From NCBI GenBank assembly GCA_937893145.1, contig CALBJW010000167.1, positions 1 through 59,304 on the forward strand: a DNA stretch of 59,304 bases, read 5' to 3'. Every line of letters starts with the position of its first letter. Positions within the stretch are counted from its first letter, which is position 1. Below are positions 8,473 to 17,909 of this stretch, one piece after another. The notes below the pieces were generated by a model. That model was given only the letters and a program-made list of their open reading frames with translations, did not search any database and was not told the origin of the DNA. The position numbers were made by a program, and so were the translations under genes. The DNA is from an uncultured Prevotellaceae bacterium (GTDB taxonomy: Bacteria > Bacteroidota > Bacteroidia > Bacteroidales > Bacteroidaceae).

Positions 8473-10464
8473 TTATTTTTTCTTTTTGCTTTTCTTAGCA
8501 AATTCGTTATAAAATGGTTGTGCCTCAACCTGTCCTTCGAAGTACTTTGCCCATTCAGCCTGTCCCTTAGGAGCGCGCTTCTCGGAAAAACCACGTTCAG
8601 CGCGTGAAGACTTACCAGACTTTGGAGAACGGCCTTCGCTGCGAACAGACTTAAAACGCTCTGCTCCACGCTTGCCACGACGGTCATCACGAGAAGATCT
8701 TGAACCACGAGAGTCTCTGCTGTCTCTGCTCTCTCTTGATTCTCTGCCCTCCTTATGACCTCTTGAACCTCTTGATTCCTTAGGACCCTTAGGAGAACCA
8801 CCTTCTGTACCTTCTGACAACTCAACATTTACCTGACGACCATCGAAGTCCTGACCTGAGAGGAGATTGATGACCATCTGTGCCTGTCCCTCAGGAACCT
8901 CGAAGAACGAGAAGTTCTGCATAAGGTCGATACGGCCAAGGTCAACCTTGTTTCCTTGAGCCACACGATTGATGAAGCCCATGAAGACCTTAGGGTTGAT
9001 ACGGTCCTTCTTACCAAGATTGATGAAGAGACGCGAATAACCAGCTTCTGCCTTACGATTACGCTCGCGTGGTTCGCCCTTGCGGTCCTTATATCCCTTC
9101 TTGTCAGCTCCTTCAGACTTGCTGCCACCCTTCTCGGATGGCTGGATGATTTCAGGAGCATTCTTGTAGTAGTTGAGGAAAGTATTGAACTCCATCGACA
9201 CCATACGCTTGATGATGTCCTCCTTCTCCATAAGGTCGAACTTACGGAACACCTCTGGAAGGAATGGTGCAATCTCTTCTTCATCAACTTCAACCTTCTC
9301 GATGTCGTCGATAACCTTATAGAGCTGCTTAGCACAAATCTCCTGTCCTGAAGGAAGGATGCCAGGAATGAATTTCTTTTGAATCTGCTTCTCAATGGCA
9401 CGCACCTTACTCTTCTCCTTAACGTGGATGATAGAGATAGAAGTACCACTTCGACCTGCACGACCAGTACGACCAGAACGGTGAGTGTAAGACTCAATGT
9501 CGTCTGGAAGACCATAGTTGATGACATGTGTGAGTTCATCAACATCAAGACCACGAGCAGCCACATCGGTAGCCACGAGGAGCTGCACACGATGCTGGCG
9601 GAACTTAGCCATAGTGAGGTCGCGCTGTGCCTGCGAGAGTTCACCGTGAAGCGACTCTGCATTGTAGCCATCCTGAATGAGTTTATCTGCTATCTCCTGT
9701 GTCTCGAGACGAGTGCGGCAGAAGATGATAGCATAAATCTCAGGATAGTAGTCGGCAACACGCTTAAGGGCATTGTACTTGTCGCGAGCGCTGACAAGGT
9801 AGTAGATGTGATTGACATGTTCGGCTCCTTCATTTCGAGAACCTACGACAATCTCTTTTGCATCGGTAAGATAGTTCTTTGCGATGCGCTCAATCTCCTT
9901 ACTCATTGTAGCGGAGAAGAGCAATGTATTGCGATCTGATGGTACCCCTGCAAGGATAGCATCGATGCTCTCCGAGAAGCCCATGTTGAGCATCTCATCA
10001 GCCTCATCGAGTACCACATTCTCCACTTTATCGAGTTTAGCAACCCCACGCTCCATAAGGTCAACAAGACGACCTGGAGTGGCGACAATAACCTGTACGC
10101 CTCGCTTAAGCTGGCGTATCTGAGGTTCGATGTTAGCACCTCCATAGACAGCAAGCACATGGAGTCCTTCGATGTACTTAGAATAGTCCTTGAGGTCGTC
10201 GGCAATCTGCAAACAAAGTTCGCGAGTAGGTGCAATGACAACAGCCTGAGTGTCGAGACTCTCGGTGTTGACCTTCTGCAATACTGGCAAACCATAAGCA
10301 GCAGTCTTACCTGTACCTGTCTGAGCAAGTGCTACTACATCATTGTTGTGTCCAAGCAGGTATGGAATCACTTCTTCCTGCACTGGCATTGGGCTTTCGT
10401 AGCCCATCTCTGTGATGGCGCGGAGAATCTCTCCCGAAACGCCAAGTTCTTCAAATGTTTTCAA
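8473..10464 (-). CDS. deaD: DEAD-box RNA helicase (DeaD/CsdA type)
   Basis: ATP-dependent RNA helicase of 663 residues. Motif I AQTGTGKT is at about residue 52, the PTRELCLQ, DEAD and SAT motifs follow, and motif VI HRSGRTGRAG is at about 335. After the two RecA domains there is a DbpA/CsdA-like RNA-binding segment (GYSRLFINLGKKDRI onward). The basic, low-complexity tail of about 100 residues is rich in Ser, Arg and Gly (runs of ESR, DSR and GSR), which probably binds RNA non-specifically. The long tail and RNA-binding module favour a CsdA-like role in ribosome assembly or RNA decay, perhaps cold-induced. Gaps of 5 and 6 bases to its neighbours indicate operon membership. Confidence 0.93.
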   Translation of the reverse strand: MKTFEELGVSGEILRAITEMGYESPMPVQEEVIPYLLGHNNDVVALAQTGTGKTAAYGLPVLQKVNTESLDTQAVVIAPTRELCLQIADDLKDYSKYIEGLHVLAVYGGANIEPQIRQLKRGVQVIVATPGRLVDLMERGVAKLDKVENVVLDEADEMLNMGFSESIDAILAGVPSDRNTLLFSATMSKEIERIAKNYLTDAKEIVVGSRNEGAEHVNHIYYLVSARDKYNALKRVADYYPEIYAIIFCRTRLETQEIADKLIQDGYNAESLHGELSQAQRDLTMAKFRQHRVQLLVATDVAARGLDVDELTHVINYGLPDDIESYTHRSGRTGRAGRSGTSISIIHVKEKSKVRAIEKQIQKKFIPGILPSGQEICAKQLYKVIDDIEKVEVDEEEIAPFLPEVFRKFDLMEKEDIIKRMVSMEFNTFLNYYKNAPEIIQPSEKGGSKSEGADKKGYKDRKGEPRERNRKAEAGYSRLFINLGKKDRINPKVFMGFINRVAQGNKVDLGRIDLMQNFSFFEVPEGQAQMVINLLSGQDFDGRQVNVELSEGTEGGSPKGPKESRGSRGHKEGRESRESRDSRDSRGSRSSRDDRRGKRGAERFKSVRSEGRSPKSGKSSRAERGFSEKRAPKGQAEWAKYFEGQVEAQPFYNEFAKKSKKKK

Positions 10465-10469
10465 ATGTT

Positions 10470-11393
10470 CTAATTATTATAATTCTCAGCAAATTCTCTG
10501 CTGATAGAGTTGTTAAAGCTTTGGCAGACCTGAGCGGCAAGGTCCTGACCTGTCTGCACAATGTTGTCCCACACATCTGAGGAAAGGGATGCGAGGTCGG
10601 CACGCATCACGTTGTTCTTCATCAGTCCGTAAACCACACCCGCATTGAAGTTATCGCCTGCCCCAATAGTAGAAACCGTTTCTATCTTATGAACATGATA
10701 TGTCTTGCAGCCAGATGGAGTCATAAGTTTGATGTCACCATCAGCATCAGTACAAAGCATGAGCGAACAATACTTCGACACCTCACTCTCGTATGCAGTC
10801 TTGGCATCTGAAGTGCCAAACATATTCTGGAAATCCTCAGTAGAACCACGCACTATGTCGGCATACTGGAAGTTTTCAAGTATTGTAGAATAGAGCATCT
10901 TTGCCTCCGCTGCATGTGTAGAACGGAAATTGATGTCGTAATAGATGAGAGCTTCACAAGAACGTGCATACTCGAGAAACTCCTTCACTTTGTCGCGAAG
11001 CACGGGATTTAGCACGAAGTAAGAACCTATCATGATGATGTCGTCCTTCTCAATGACTGGCCATTCCACATCGAGTCGAGCCTTAGGATAGTCCTTGTAG
11101 AAACTGTACTCAGCATCGTTGCGATCGTTAAGATAAGCAAGGGAAACAGCAGTACGACCATCCTCATAAACGCATACACACGAGTCGTCCACCCCGTTGT
11201 CCTTCATGAAATTCTTGATGACACTACCCACCTTGTCATTACCTGTCTCGGTTATCATCGTCACATTCTGTCCAAGCCTACCGAGCGAGATGATGCCATT
11301 GAATACAGAACCTCCAGGAACGGCAGCCGTAGGTTGCTCGTTCTTGAAGATGATGTCAAGGATTGTCTCACCGATTCCTACTATCTTACGCAT
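10470..11393 (-). CDS. PfkB-family carbohydrate kinase
   Basis: Sugar kinase of the ribokinase/PfkB family, 307 residues, usually annotated as fructokinase in relatives. The N-terminal GGSVFNGIISLGRLG matches PfkB signature 1, and the C-terminal TIGAGDNFNAG carries the anion-hole glycines and catalytic Asp of signature 2. The usual Asp-Thr before GAGD is replaced by Ser-Thr-Ile. The substrate is not determined by the sequence; fructose or a nucleoside is possible. It lies upstream of the helicase in the same operon and 70 bases after the wecG-like gene. Confidence 0.87.
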   Translation of the reverse strand: MRKIVGIGETILDIIFKNEQPTAAVPGGSVFNGIISLGRLGQNVTMITETGNDKVGSVIKNFMKDNGVDDSCVCVYEDGRTAVSLAYLNDRNDAEYSFYKDYPKARLDVEWPVIEKDDIIMIGSYFVLNPVLRDKVKEFLEYARSCEALIYYDINFRSTHAAEAKMLYSTILENFQYADIVRGSTEDFQNMFGTSDAKTAYESEVSKYCSLMLCTDADGDIKLMTPSGCKTYHVHKIETVSTIGAGDNFNAGVVYGLMKNNVMRADLASLSSDVWDNIVQTGQDLAAQVCQSFNNSISREFAENYNN

Positions 11394-11463
11394 AGATTGT
11401 TATAATTTAAGAACGGGGCTGTCAAGGAAAGTACAACAGCTCCGTTCGTATCTCGTTTACCTT

Positions 11464-12192
11464 TTAATGAAAAATCTTTTCAGTCAGCACATGCTGGATG
11501 AAACGTGGATTGCCTATCACATAGCGTCGGAACATACGACGTGGTTCCTTGCAAAGGCGATGCAACCATTCGAGTCCTAACTTCTGCGCCCAGCGTGGAG
11601 CACGCTTGCGTGAACCTGCAAAGAAGTCGAACACAGCACCAACACAACCAACATGACAATGGATATTCATCTCGTTCCAATGAGCAAAGGTCCACTTCTC
11701 CTGCTTAGGAGCCGTCATACCTATCCAGAGAAGATCCGGATTCTCTTCGTTGATGCGACCAATCATCTCCTTATCGTCTTCGGGAGTGAAATCGGGCTTG
11801 AAAGGAGGACTATATGTCACAACTTCAATGTTTGGATATTGCTTCGCCGCACGAGAGCGGATATTTTCAAGCACCTTTTCAGACGAACCAAAAAACATGA
11901 CTTTACCGCCACGCTTGTTCCACTTGTCCATTTCATAGACAAAGAGGTCCCAACCTGCCGTACGTTCTTTAGGAGGGTTTGGATGTCCTATGAAACTGCA
12001 AGCCCACACTATTGCTTGGCCATCAGGAATAAGAACATCACACTCCTTGAGCGCCTTGATAAAAGGAACATCACGCTGTGCAAGATTGAACGAGTAGGCG
12101 TTGACTGTATTTATCAACAGCTTACCATCTGGCAACTTTTGCAAGTCGTCGGTTTTTTCAAGCAGTGTTAGTTCCTTAATGTATAAAGCCAT
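11464..12192 (-). CDS. WecG/TagA/CpsF-family glycosyltransferase
   Basis: Glycosyltransferase of family GT26, 242 residues, expected to transfer N-acetylmannosamine or a related sugar to a lipid-linked acceptor in surface glycan assembly. Characteristic segments are INTVNAYSF near the N-terminus, VLIPDGQAIVWA, VMFFGSSEKVLENI, and LLWIGMTAPKQEKW; HVGCVGAVFDFFAGSRKRAP holds the family's GxxFD motif. The C-terminal basic WAQKLGLEWLHRL segment binds membrane. It is first in the leftward operon and is driven by the promoter at 12266-12273, whose leader forms a hairpin. Confidence 0.9.
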   Translation of the reverse strand: MALYIKELTLLEKTDDLQKLPDGKLLINTVNAYSFNLAQRDVPFIKALKECDVLIPDGQAIVWACSFIGHPNPPKERTAGWDLFVYEMDKWNKRGGKVMFFGSSEKVLENIRSRAAKQYPNIEVVTYSPPFKPDFTPEDDKEMIGRINEENPDLLWIGMTAPKQEKWTFAHWNEMNIHCHVGCVGAVFDFFAGSRKRAPRWAQKLGLEWLHRLCKEPRRMFRRYVIGNPRFIQHVLTEKIFH

Positions 12193-12223
12193 TTAGATAA
12201 TTGTTGCTATTAAAATTATACTT

Positions 12224-12273
12224 TTTGCACGACTCTACGAGGACACTTGTCCGCATAAAATCGTGCAAATATA
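12224..12273 (-). promoter_or_regulatory. wecG-like promoter -7 box and leader hairpin
   Basis: On the minus strand TATATTTG (12266-12273) fits the -7 consensus, with a TTG 22 bases upstream. The same TTTGCACGA is the first arm of an inverted repeat whose partner TCGTGCAAA ends at 12224, and an inner GGACA-AG-TGTCC hairpin sits between them. The transcript leader can therefore fold into a two-level hairpin about 30 bases before the start codon. Confidence 0.6.
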
Positions 12274-12382
12274 CAGAATTTTTAATCGTCTAACGCAACA
12301 TTCAATAAATAAATTCCGAAAATACAACAGAAAGAATGCAAGAATAAGCAAAAAACACTGTTTTGCTCTTTCCACATGCTAA

Positions 12383-13642
12383 TTATTCCCTTACATGCTT
12401 GTATTCGAAGAAAAGAGCAAAGGCTATACCAACTACTGCTGCGTAGGCTGCAAAGATATACCAAACGGTATCCCAATTACCTACTGTGTAGAACACTCCA
12501 TTCACCTCCTCGCTATGTGTGAATGCATTGACAACTGCCTGAGCCGAGAGGGTTCCGACTGTAGCACCAAGACCATTTGTCATGAGCATGAACAAACCCT
12601 GAGCAGACGAACGGATGTCGGATGGCGTTTCTCTATCGACAAACAACGAACCAGAAATGTTGAAGAAGTCGAATGCCACACCATAGACAATCATCGAAAG
12701 CACGAAGAGACATACGCCAGGGAATCCTGGGTCGCCAAGACCGAAGAAGCCAAAGCGGAATACCCATGCGAACATTGCTATGAGCATAACAATCTTTATT
12801 CCATATCGCTTCAGGAAGTATGGGATGAGAAGGATACAGAGTGTTTCGCTTACCTGAGAAAGAGAGATGAGAAGACCTGAGTGGTTTGCCGCGAATGAGT
12901 CTGCAAACTCAGGCATAGCAACGAAGTGATTGATGAATGGACCAGCAAATCCGTTTGTAATCTGAAGACTCACTCCAAGGAATATAGAGAAGATGAAGAA
13001 AAGAGCCATCTTCTTCTGTCCGAAGAGCTTAAAGGCATCAAGACCAAGAGCCTTAACCAAACTTGTAGAACCCTTTGCCTTACCACCAACAGGGCAGTTA
13101 GGCATTGTCAAAGCATACAACGCAAGCATAATGCCCCACGCAGCACTGATAAAGAACTGATTTGGAGTGGTGATAAAACCGCAAAGATCTACAATCCACA
13201 TCGAAGCAATGAATCCCACAGTACCGAACACACGGATAGGAGGGAAGTCCTTTACGGTATCGAGTCCAGCCTTTTCGATAGATGTATAAGCCACAGAATT
13301 GGACAATGCCAATGTAGGCATATAGAAACCAACACTAACTGCGTAGAATGGGAAGAGGCTCACAAAGTCCACATGACCTATAGTACCCATATAACCCACA
13401 ACAATCATACAGAGCGCTGCAACCAAATGACAAAGGCTCAAGAGCTTTTGTGCAGGTACCCAACGGTCAGCAACGATGCCCATAAGAGCAGGCATGAAGA
13501 TTGACACAAATCCCTGTACACTATAAAACCAACCGATGTTTGCACCCATACCTACGCTGCCGAGGTATGTTCCCATCGAAGTGAGATAGGCTCCCCAAAC
13601 TGCAAATTCGAGGAAATTCATTACAATTAAACGCGTTTTCAT
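12383..13642 (-). CDS. MFS nucleoside permease (NupG/XapB-like)
   Basis: Twelve-helix inner-membrane transporter of 419 residues, resembling the nucleoside:H+ symporter branch of the major facilitator superfamily. The opening MKTRLIVMNFLEFAVWGAYL and the MGIVADRWVPAQKLL loop are typical of that branch, as are a charged central loop near residue 200 and RETPSDIRSSAQGLFMLMTNG in the second half. It is the third gene after U32 peptidase and the large secreted protein, with a 51-base gap that contains no clear promoter. The nucleoside substrate is inferred from family. Confidence 0.87.
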   Translation of the reverse strand: MKTRLIVMNFLEFAVWGAYLTSMGTYLGSVGMGANIGWFYSVQGFVSIFMPALMGIVADRWVPAQKLLSLCHLVAALCMIVVGYMGTIGHVDFVSLFPFYAVSVGFYMPTLALSNSVAYTSIEKAGLDTVKDFPPIRVFGTVGFIASMWIVDLCGFITTPNQFFISAAWGIMLALYALTMPNCPVGGKAKGSTSLVKALGLDAFKLFGQKKMALFFIFSIFLGVSLQITNGFAGPFINHFVAMPEFADSFAANHSGLLISLSQVSETLCILLIPYFLKRYGIKIVMLIAMFAWVFRFGFFGLGDPGFPGVCLFVLSMIVYGVAFDFFNISGSLFVDRETPSDIRSSAQGLFMLMTNGLGATVGTLSAQAVVNAFTHSEEVNGVFYTVGNWDTVWYIFAAYAAVVGIAFALFFEYKHVRE

Positions 13643-13693
13643 ATAGATATGTTTTTTGATTATTGACTTGTATTGCGTAATGTCAAACGGGCA

Positions 13694-16444
13694 TCACTCG
13701 TTGATAAGCACCTGACCATCCTGTGTTATTCCCTCGCAAGAGATATACATCTCGTGGCATGTACTGTTGTTGTAGAACTCCACTTGAGCATTTCCACTGT
13801 TGTCGGTATGCACAACAGGAGCCCAGAAGATGGTGCGACGGAAGTCCTCCATAGGTGGGAGCATACTGTAGTCCTCCATCTTGAATGTGGAAGGTTCGTT
13901 GAAACCCTGGAAATGAGTGGTACGAAGTCCCTTTGTCTTTCGACTAATGTTAGGGTGCATATACACAAACACCGTAACAGGCTTTTTGCCTTCAAGGTCG
14001 GGACAATAGAGATAACTCTGGTAGGCTGTGGAGTTTTCACTCACATACACCGACTTCACCTGGTCCAATGTGATAGGCAATTCATTTATACCACGAGCAA
14101 GAACATCAAAAGTATCGAACTCATGCACAACGCCAAGATTGGAAATAGCCCCATAAGTATTGTTCAATATCCAAATAATAGGTCTGTTCTTATAACCCAT
14201 TCCATCCTTGAAGATGCGCCTGTCACTCAGTTTACTTTCGCTCGCATTCCTTTCCATCTCATCGGTCTGCTCGTTCTGCTCTTCCGAAGCAGAAAGGTCC
14301 TCAGCAATACGACCAAGAGAAGCTGTCATGTCGGCTTGCATACTTGCATCAACAGCGTTTGTGGCTTCACTTGCCATAAGTGTTGCCTCATTCACATCCT
14401 CACCACCGAAGAATGGATTGCGGAAATGGAGCCACTGATAGAAACTTGGCATCTCTAATCCCTGGTCAGCAAAAAGGTCGGCATCGGCATCGGCATTGTA
14501 GTAGAGCTGAGCCTTGTACTGTCCTTGCTTTTCTGATTCCCATGCCGCACGAGCACCTTCAAAGATGCGTCGCCTTGCTTTCACGACAACAGTAGGGAGA
14601 ACGTGTTCGCGTTTTTGGATAGGAATGTATTCGTTGTCCTCAGATGCTGCCTTCTTCGACTTGTCATCATTGAAGAGATTAGCACGAAGGAGGTCGATAG
14701 TCTTGGTCTCGTCGGGAGTGAGTAGTCGGCGAGCAGGAGAGAAATGGCGGTCAATACCTACATAATAATTGGCATCCTTATCGTCCTTCTGAGTGTTGAT
14801 GAGCATTTTCCACTCACCGTTCACATTAGGAAGTTCAAAGGCATACGAACCATCCTCCTTAGTTATTGTCGAACCTTGAAGTGATACGCCCTGACTGTTA
14901 TAGAGAGTAACATAAAGACCTACATTATCCACAGAATTCTTCTTTCTTTTCTGGCGCAACTGCCCGTAGAGATAGAGCTTGTCCTCAACTGGTTGGTTGT
15001 ACTTGAGCGGAGACAACTCTTCATCGTCATCAAGCACTCCACTCATCACCTTCCAGTCGTAGCGTCGCCATCCCTGAACCATCATGAGCAGGTCTGCTGC
15101 CTGGCGATGAATGCGGTCGTCGGCTTCGAAGTAATATCCTGGGTCCTCTATGTATCCCTTGATGTCGGAAGAGAGAAGCATCCATGTCTGTGCATTACCA
15201 TACTTGCCATTGACCATAGTCGCTGCATCGATAGCAGAGAGCGAGAGCATGGCATTAGGCTGAGAATGGACATTAAGCACAACCTTCTTGCACGGTTTTG
15301 GGAAGGCATTAGTGGATGTAATCTTGATGGTGTCGGATGCTGATGCTTTCGGACAAATGAAGAATAGTCGCTCTGCCTGTATGTGGCCATCCGAAGTGAA
15401 GAAGGTCAACTGATTGACACCAGCTGGCAGTTTGTCTCTTTCAAAACTGATACTCATCGCCTCGTCTATCATGAGAGTATCAGCCATTACTACCTTTCCA
15501 TTGTGGATGATTGTGTAACCCAATATCTTGTTCAGCATCTGAGGTGTAGAAGTGAGCAACACATCTATGTCATTACCAGTCAAAGTATTGACTTGCATAG
15601 CAATACCCTCTTCCTTTGCTGCGGGAAGAACGAAGTCGTGTTGCTTGCCTTTCTTGTCGGCTATACGCAGATATTTAGGTTTATCGTTTGGCAAAACTTC
15701 AAAGATGCCCCTACCCTCACGAATGGTGTTGGTAGCAGAAACCACCTCTTTCTTTTCATCGAGCAACACACCACCGGCATCTATAGTTGCACCATTGACA
15801 TTGGTGACCACATAGGCAACTCGGCAATTCATGCCTTGAACCAAATCGCCTCCTTCGGGAAAGAAACGGACACGAATGCCTCCATCACTCTCCTTATCTA
15901 CTTCCTCACTATTACGGAGGTTAGGGAGTCGCTTGTTGTAGGAAAGGTTGTCCATGACCATCTTGGAGTAGTCGCCCTCCTTCTTTGGTGCATTGAACAC
16001 AGGGAACACTCGGGAGAAAACGCCTCCACTGCCCCAGTTTGTCATGTAACGAGTATAGGCACGAACCTCGTAGAATCCTGAACCATAGATGCTGTCGAGC
16101 GGAATATCGCCGTATGCCTCACCGTTTGAGATAGGTAACTTGCGCGTTTCGATAACATCACCACTTGGATTCACAAGTTCTACATAAAGCACACTGCTCT
16201 TGTCTGTCGGTTCCTGACTGTCTGCCCTTACTACATATCCCTTGAACCAAATGGTTTCACCCTTGAAGTAGCCCGTATTGTCAAAATGCAGATATACCTT
16301 CTCCTGAGGAAGACTCTGGTTGAAGAGCATGGTACGCTTCATATATGAAAGTACGCCTACGAGTTCTTCATCGTTTTGCAACTGAGCATGTGTTAATGTG
16401 CATTGAACGATGAGTAGCAGTAGGGCGAAGATGGTTCTTTTCAT
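13694..16444 (-). CDS. Secreted MG2/TonB-plug-like protein
   Basis: A 916-residue exported protein with a signal peptide (MKRTIFALLLLIVQCTLTHA, then Q). Residues about 45-130 (QEKVYLHFDNTGYFKGETIW onward) resemble the MG2 domain of alpha-2-macroglobulin-like proteins. A carboxypeptidase-regulatory-like beta sandwich follows near 500-560 (NVGLYVTLYNSQGVSLQGST), and the region around 760-830 is like a TonB-receptor plug (PIIWILNNTYG, LDQVKSVYVSE). No outer-membrane barrel follows, so it is not a transporter. Such proteins are common in Bacteroidetes and their role is unknown. It begins 23 bases after the U32 gene stops, so it is probably co-transcribed with it. Confidence 0.75.
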   Translation of the reverse strand: MKRTIFALLLLIVQCTLTHAQLQNDEELVGVLSYMKRTMLFNQSLPQEKVYLHFDNTGYFKGETIWFKGYVVRADSQEPTDKSSVLYVELVNPSGDVIETRKLPISNGEAYGDIPLDSIYGSGFYEVRAYTRYMTNWGSGGVFSRVFPVFNAPKKEGDYSKMVMDNLSYNKRLPNLRNSEEVDKESDGGIRVRFFPEGGDLVQGMNCRVAYVVTNVNGATIDAGGVLLDEKKEVVSATNTIREGRGIFEVLPNDKPKYLRIADKKGKQHDFVLPAAKEEGIAMQVNTLTGNDIDVLLTSTPQMLNKILGYTIIHNGKVVMADTLMIDEAMSISFERDKLPAGVNQLTFFTSDGHIQAERLFFICPKASASDTIKITSTNAFPKPCKKVVLNVHSQPNAMLSLSAIDAATMVNGKYGNAQTWMLLSSDIKGYIEDPGYYFEADDRIHRQAADLLMMVQGWRRYDWKVMSGVLDDDEELSPLKYNQPVEDKLYLYGQLRQKRKKNSVDNVGLYVTLYNSQGVSLQGSTITKEDGSYAFELPNVNGEWKMLINTQKDDKDANYYVGIDRHFSPARRLLTPDETKTIDLLRANLFNDDKSKKAASEDNEYIPIQKREHVLPTVVVKARRRIFEGARAAWESEKQGQYKAQLYYNADADADLFADQGLEMPSFYQWLHFRNPFFGGEDVNEATLMASEATNAVDASMQADMTASLGRIAEDLSASEEQNEQTDEMERNASESKLSDRRIFKDGMGYKNRPIIWILNNTYGAISNLGVVHEFDTFDVLARGINELPITLDQVKSVYVSENSTAYQSYLYCPDLEGKKPVTVFVYMHPNISRKTKGLRTTHFQGFNEPSTFKMEDYSMLPPMEDFRRTIFWAPVVHTDNSGNAQVEFYNNSTCHEMYISCEGITQDGQVLINE

Positions 16445-16467
16445 GATTTTAGGAGCATTTGTTTCGT

Positions 16468-17751
16468 TTATTTCTGTGTAAGGCGTTGACTTTCATCGTT
16501 GACAAGCACAAACATACGGTCGTTCACACGCACTCGGTCCTCTACCTTGATAGAGATGACATCGCCCTTGCGAGCCACTTCAACAGGATAACTCTTGCGC
16601 GAGTCCTTAGGGTCGTCCACTCGAAGTTCGCCAACTGGCTGAATGAGCGCTCCTGTGGTAGGACCTGTCACGAGCATCTTGTCTGTGTTCTTTATCTCAC
16701 CATTCTCAACGAGGAATTCTGCAACGCCAATCTTAGCGAAGTATTTTGTACATTTAGCACAGTAAACCTTCTTCTCGGTCGCTTTGCTTCCATACACATC
16801 ACACCATTCACCAAGCTTCTGTCCCTGATAATATCCATCCCAGAAACCACGATTGAAGACGGTTGAAAGTTGCTTGTCCCACTCGTCTTTGTCCTTCTCG
16901 GCAAAGGTGCCATCAAGAACGGCATTGATTGCCTCGTCGTATGCCTTGACCACTGTATATACATACTCTGGACCACGAGCTCGACCTTCTATCTTGAACA
17001 CTCGCACTCCGGCATTCATCATGATGTCGGTGAAACGAATGGTCTTCAAGTCCTTTGGCGACATGATGTATTTGTTGTCAACCTTGAGTTCGGTACCTGT
17101 CTCGATGTCCTTCACCTCGTATGCACGACGACAAATCTGTACGCATTCGCCTCGGTTAGCACTTCGGCCTGCATTCTGCAGACTCAAGTAGCACTTGCCC
17201 GAGATAGCCATACAGAGAGCTCCGTGACAGAACATCTCGATGCGGATAAGTTCGCCTTGTGGACCTCTAATATCCTGAGCTACAATCTGTTCGTAGATTT
17301 CTTTCACCTGCCACATGTTAAGTTCGCGAGCAAGCACAACGACATCTGCAAACTGAGCATAGAACTTCAGGGCCTCGATGTTTGAGATGTTGAGCTGGGT
17401 GCTGAGGTGCACTTCCTGGCCTATCTTATTACAATAAGTGAGCACAGATATGTCACTTGCTATGACCGCAGAGATATTTGCCTCCTTAGCAGCATCTACA
17501 ATCTCGTGCATGGTCTCGATGTCTTCTCCGTAGATGATGGTATTTACTGTGAGATACGACTTGATTCCATGTTCCTGACAGATGGCGGCAATCTCCTTGA
17601 GGTCATCAATAGTAAATGGATTGGCACTATGCGAACGCATGTTCAACTTACCAATTCCAAAATATACCGAATTGGCACCAGCCTTGATAGCAGCCGCAAG
17701 ACTTTCGCGACAACCTACAGGTGCCATTATTTCAAAATCACTTCTTTTCAT
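16468..17751 (-). CDS. U32-family peptidase, TrhP/YegQ-like
   Basis: Member of peptidase family U32, 427 residues from the ATG at 17751 (a longer frame adds 21 residues lying in the leader and is rejected). The family fingerprint is visible: MAPVGCRESLAAAIKAGANSV quoted in part as APVGCRESLAAAIKAGAN, MFCHGALCMAISGKCYLS and RGECVQICRRAYEV with the conserved cysteines. Closest known members act with prephenate in forming 5-hydroxyuridine at tRNA position 34 (TrhP); others are collagenase-like. It has its own consensus promoter, and a CCCCTA/TAGGGG hairpin (17771-17789) lies in the leader. Confidence 0.9.
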   Translation of the reverse strand: MKRSDFEIMAPVGCRESLAAAIKAGANSVYFGIGKLNMRSHSANPFTIDDLKEIAAICQEHGIKSYLTVNTIIYGEDIETMHEIVDAAKEANISAVIASDISVLTYCNKIGQEVHLSTQLNISNIEALKFYAQFADVVVLARELNMWQVKEIYEQIVAQDIRGPQGELIRIEMFCHGALCMAISGKCYLSLQNAGRSANRGECVQICRRAYEVKDIETGTELKVDNKYIMSPKDLKTIRFTDIMMNAGVRVFKIEGRARGPEYVYTVVKAYDEAINAVLDGTFAEKDKDEWDKQLSTVFNRGFWDGYYQGQKLGEWCDVYGSKATEKKVYCAKCTKYFAKIGVAEFLVENGEIKNTDKMLVTGPTTGALIQPVGELRVDDPKDSRKSYPVEVARKGDVISIKVEDRVRVNDRMFVLVNDESQRLTQK

Positions 17752-17811
17752 ACTTTGTTTTAGCGAATGTCCCCTAACACATATAGGGGCACATTTATGC
17801 AATATCAGTGG

Positions 17812-17843
17812 CAAAGATACAATCTTTTTCTGAAATGCTCAAA
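17812..17843 (-). promoter_or_regulatory. Promoter of the U32 peptidase operon
   Basis: On the minus strand the sequence is TTTG, 20 bases, TATCTTTG, an exact match to the Bacteroidetes consensus. The expected start near 17805 gives a leader of about 55 bases with a CCCCTA/TAGGGG hairpin at 17771-17789. Confidence 0.82.
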
Positions 17844-17909
17844 GAAATCGATGAAATATCGAAAAAAATAGTGATAAAAGCACGGTGATGCTCGTATGAA
17901 ACATTTATA

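Noticed and set aside
8829..9671. 280-residue minus-strand frame inside the DEAD-box gene
   Set aside because: Same-strand alternate frame of the helicase gene with Ser/Leu/Val/Arg-rich composition; a shadow of the real gene.
12282..12476. 64-residue minus-strand frame downstream of the permease
   Set aside because: It overlaps the permease 3' end in another frame and is Cys/Leu-rich with no support.
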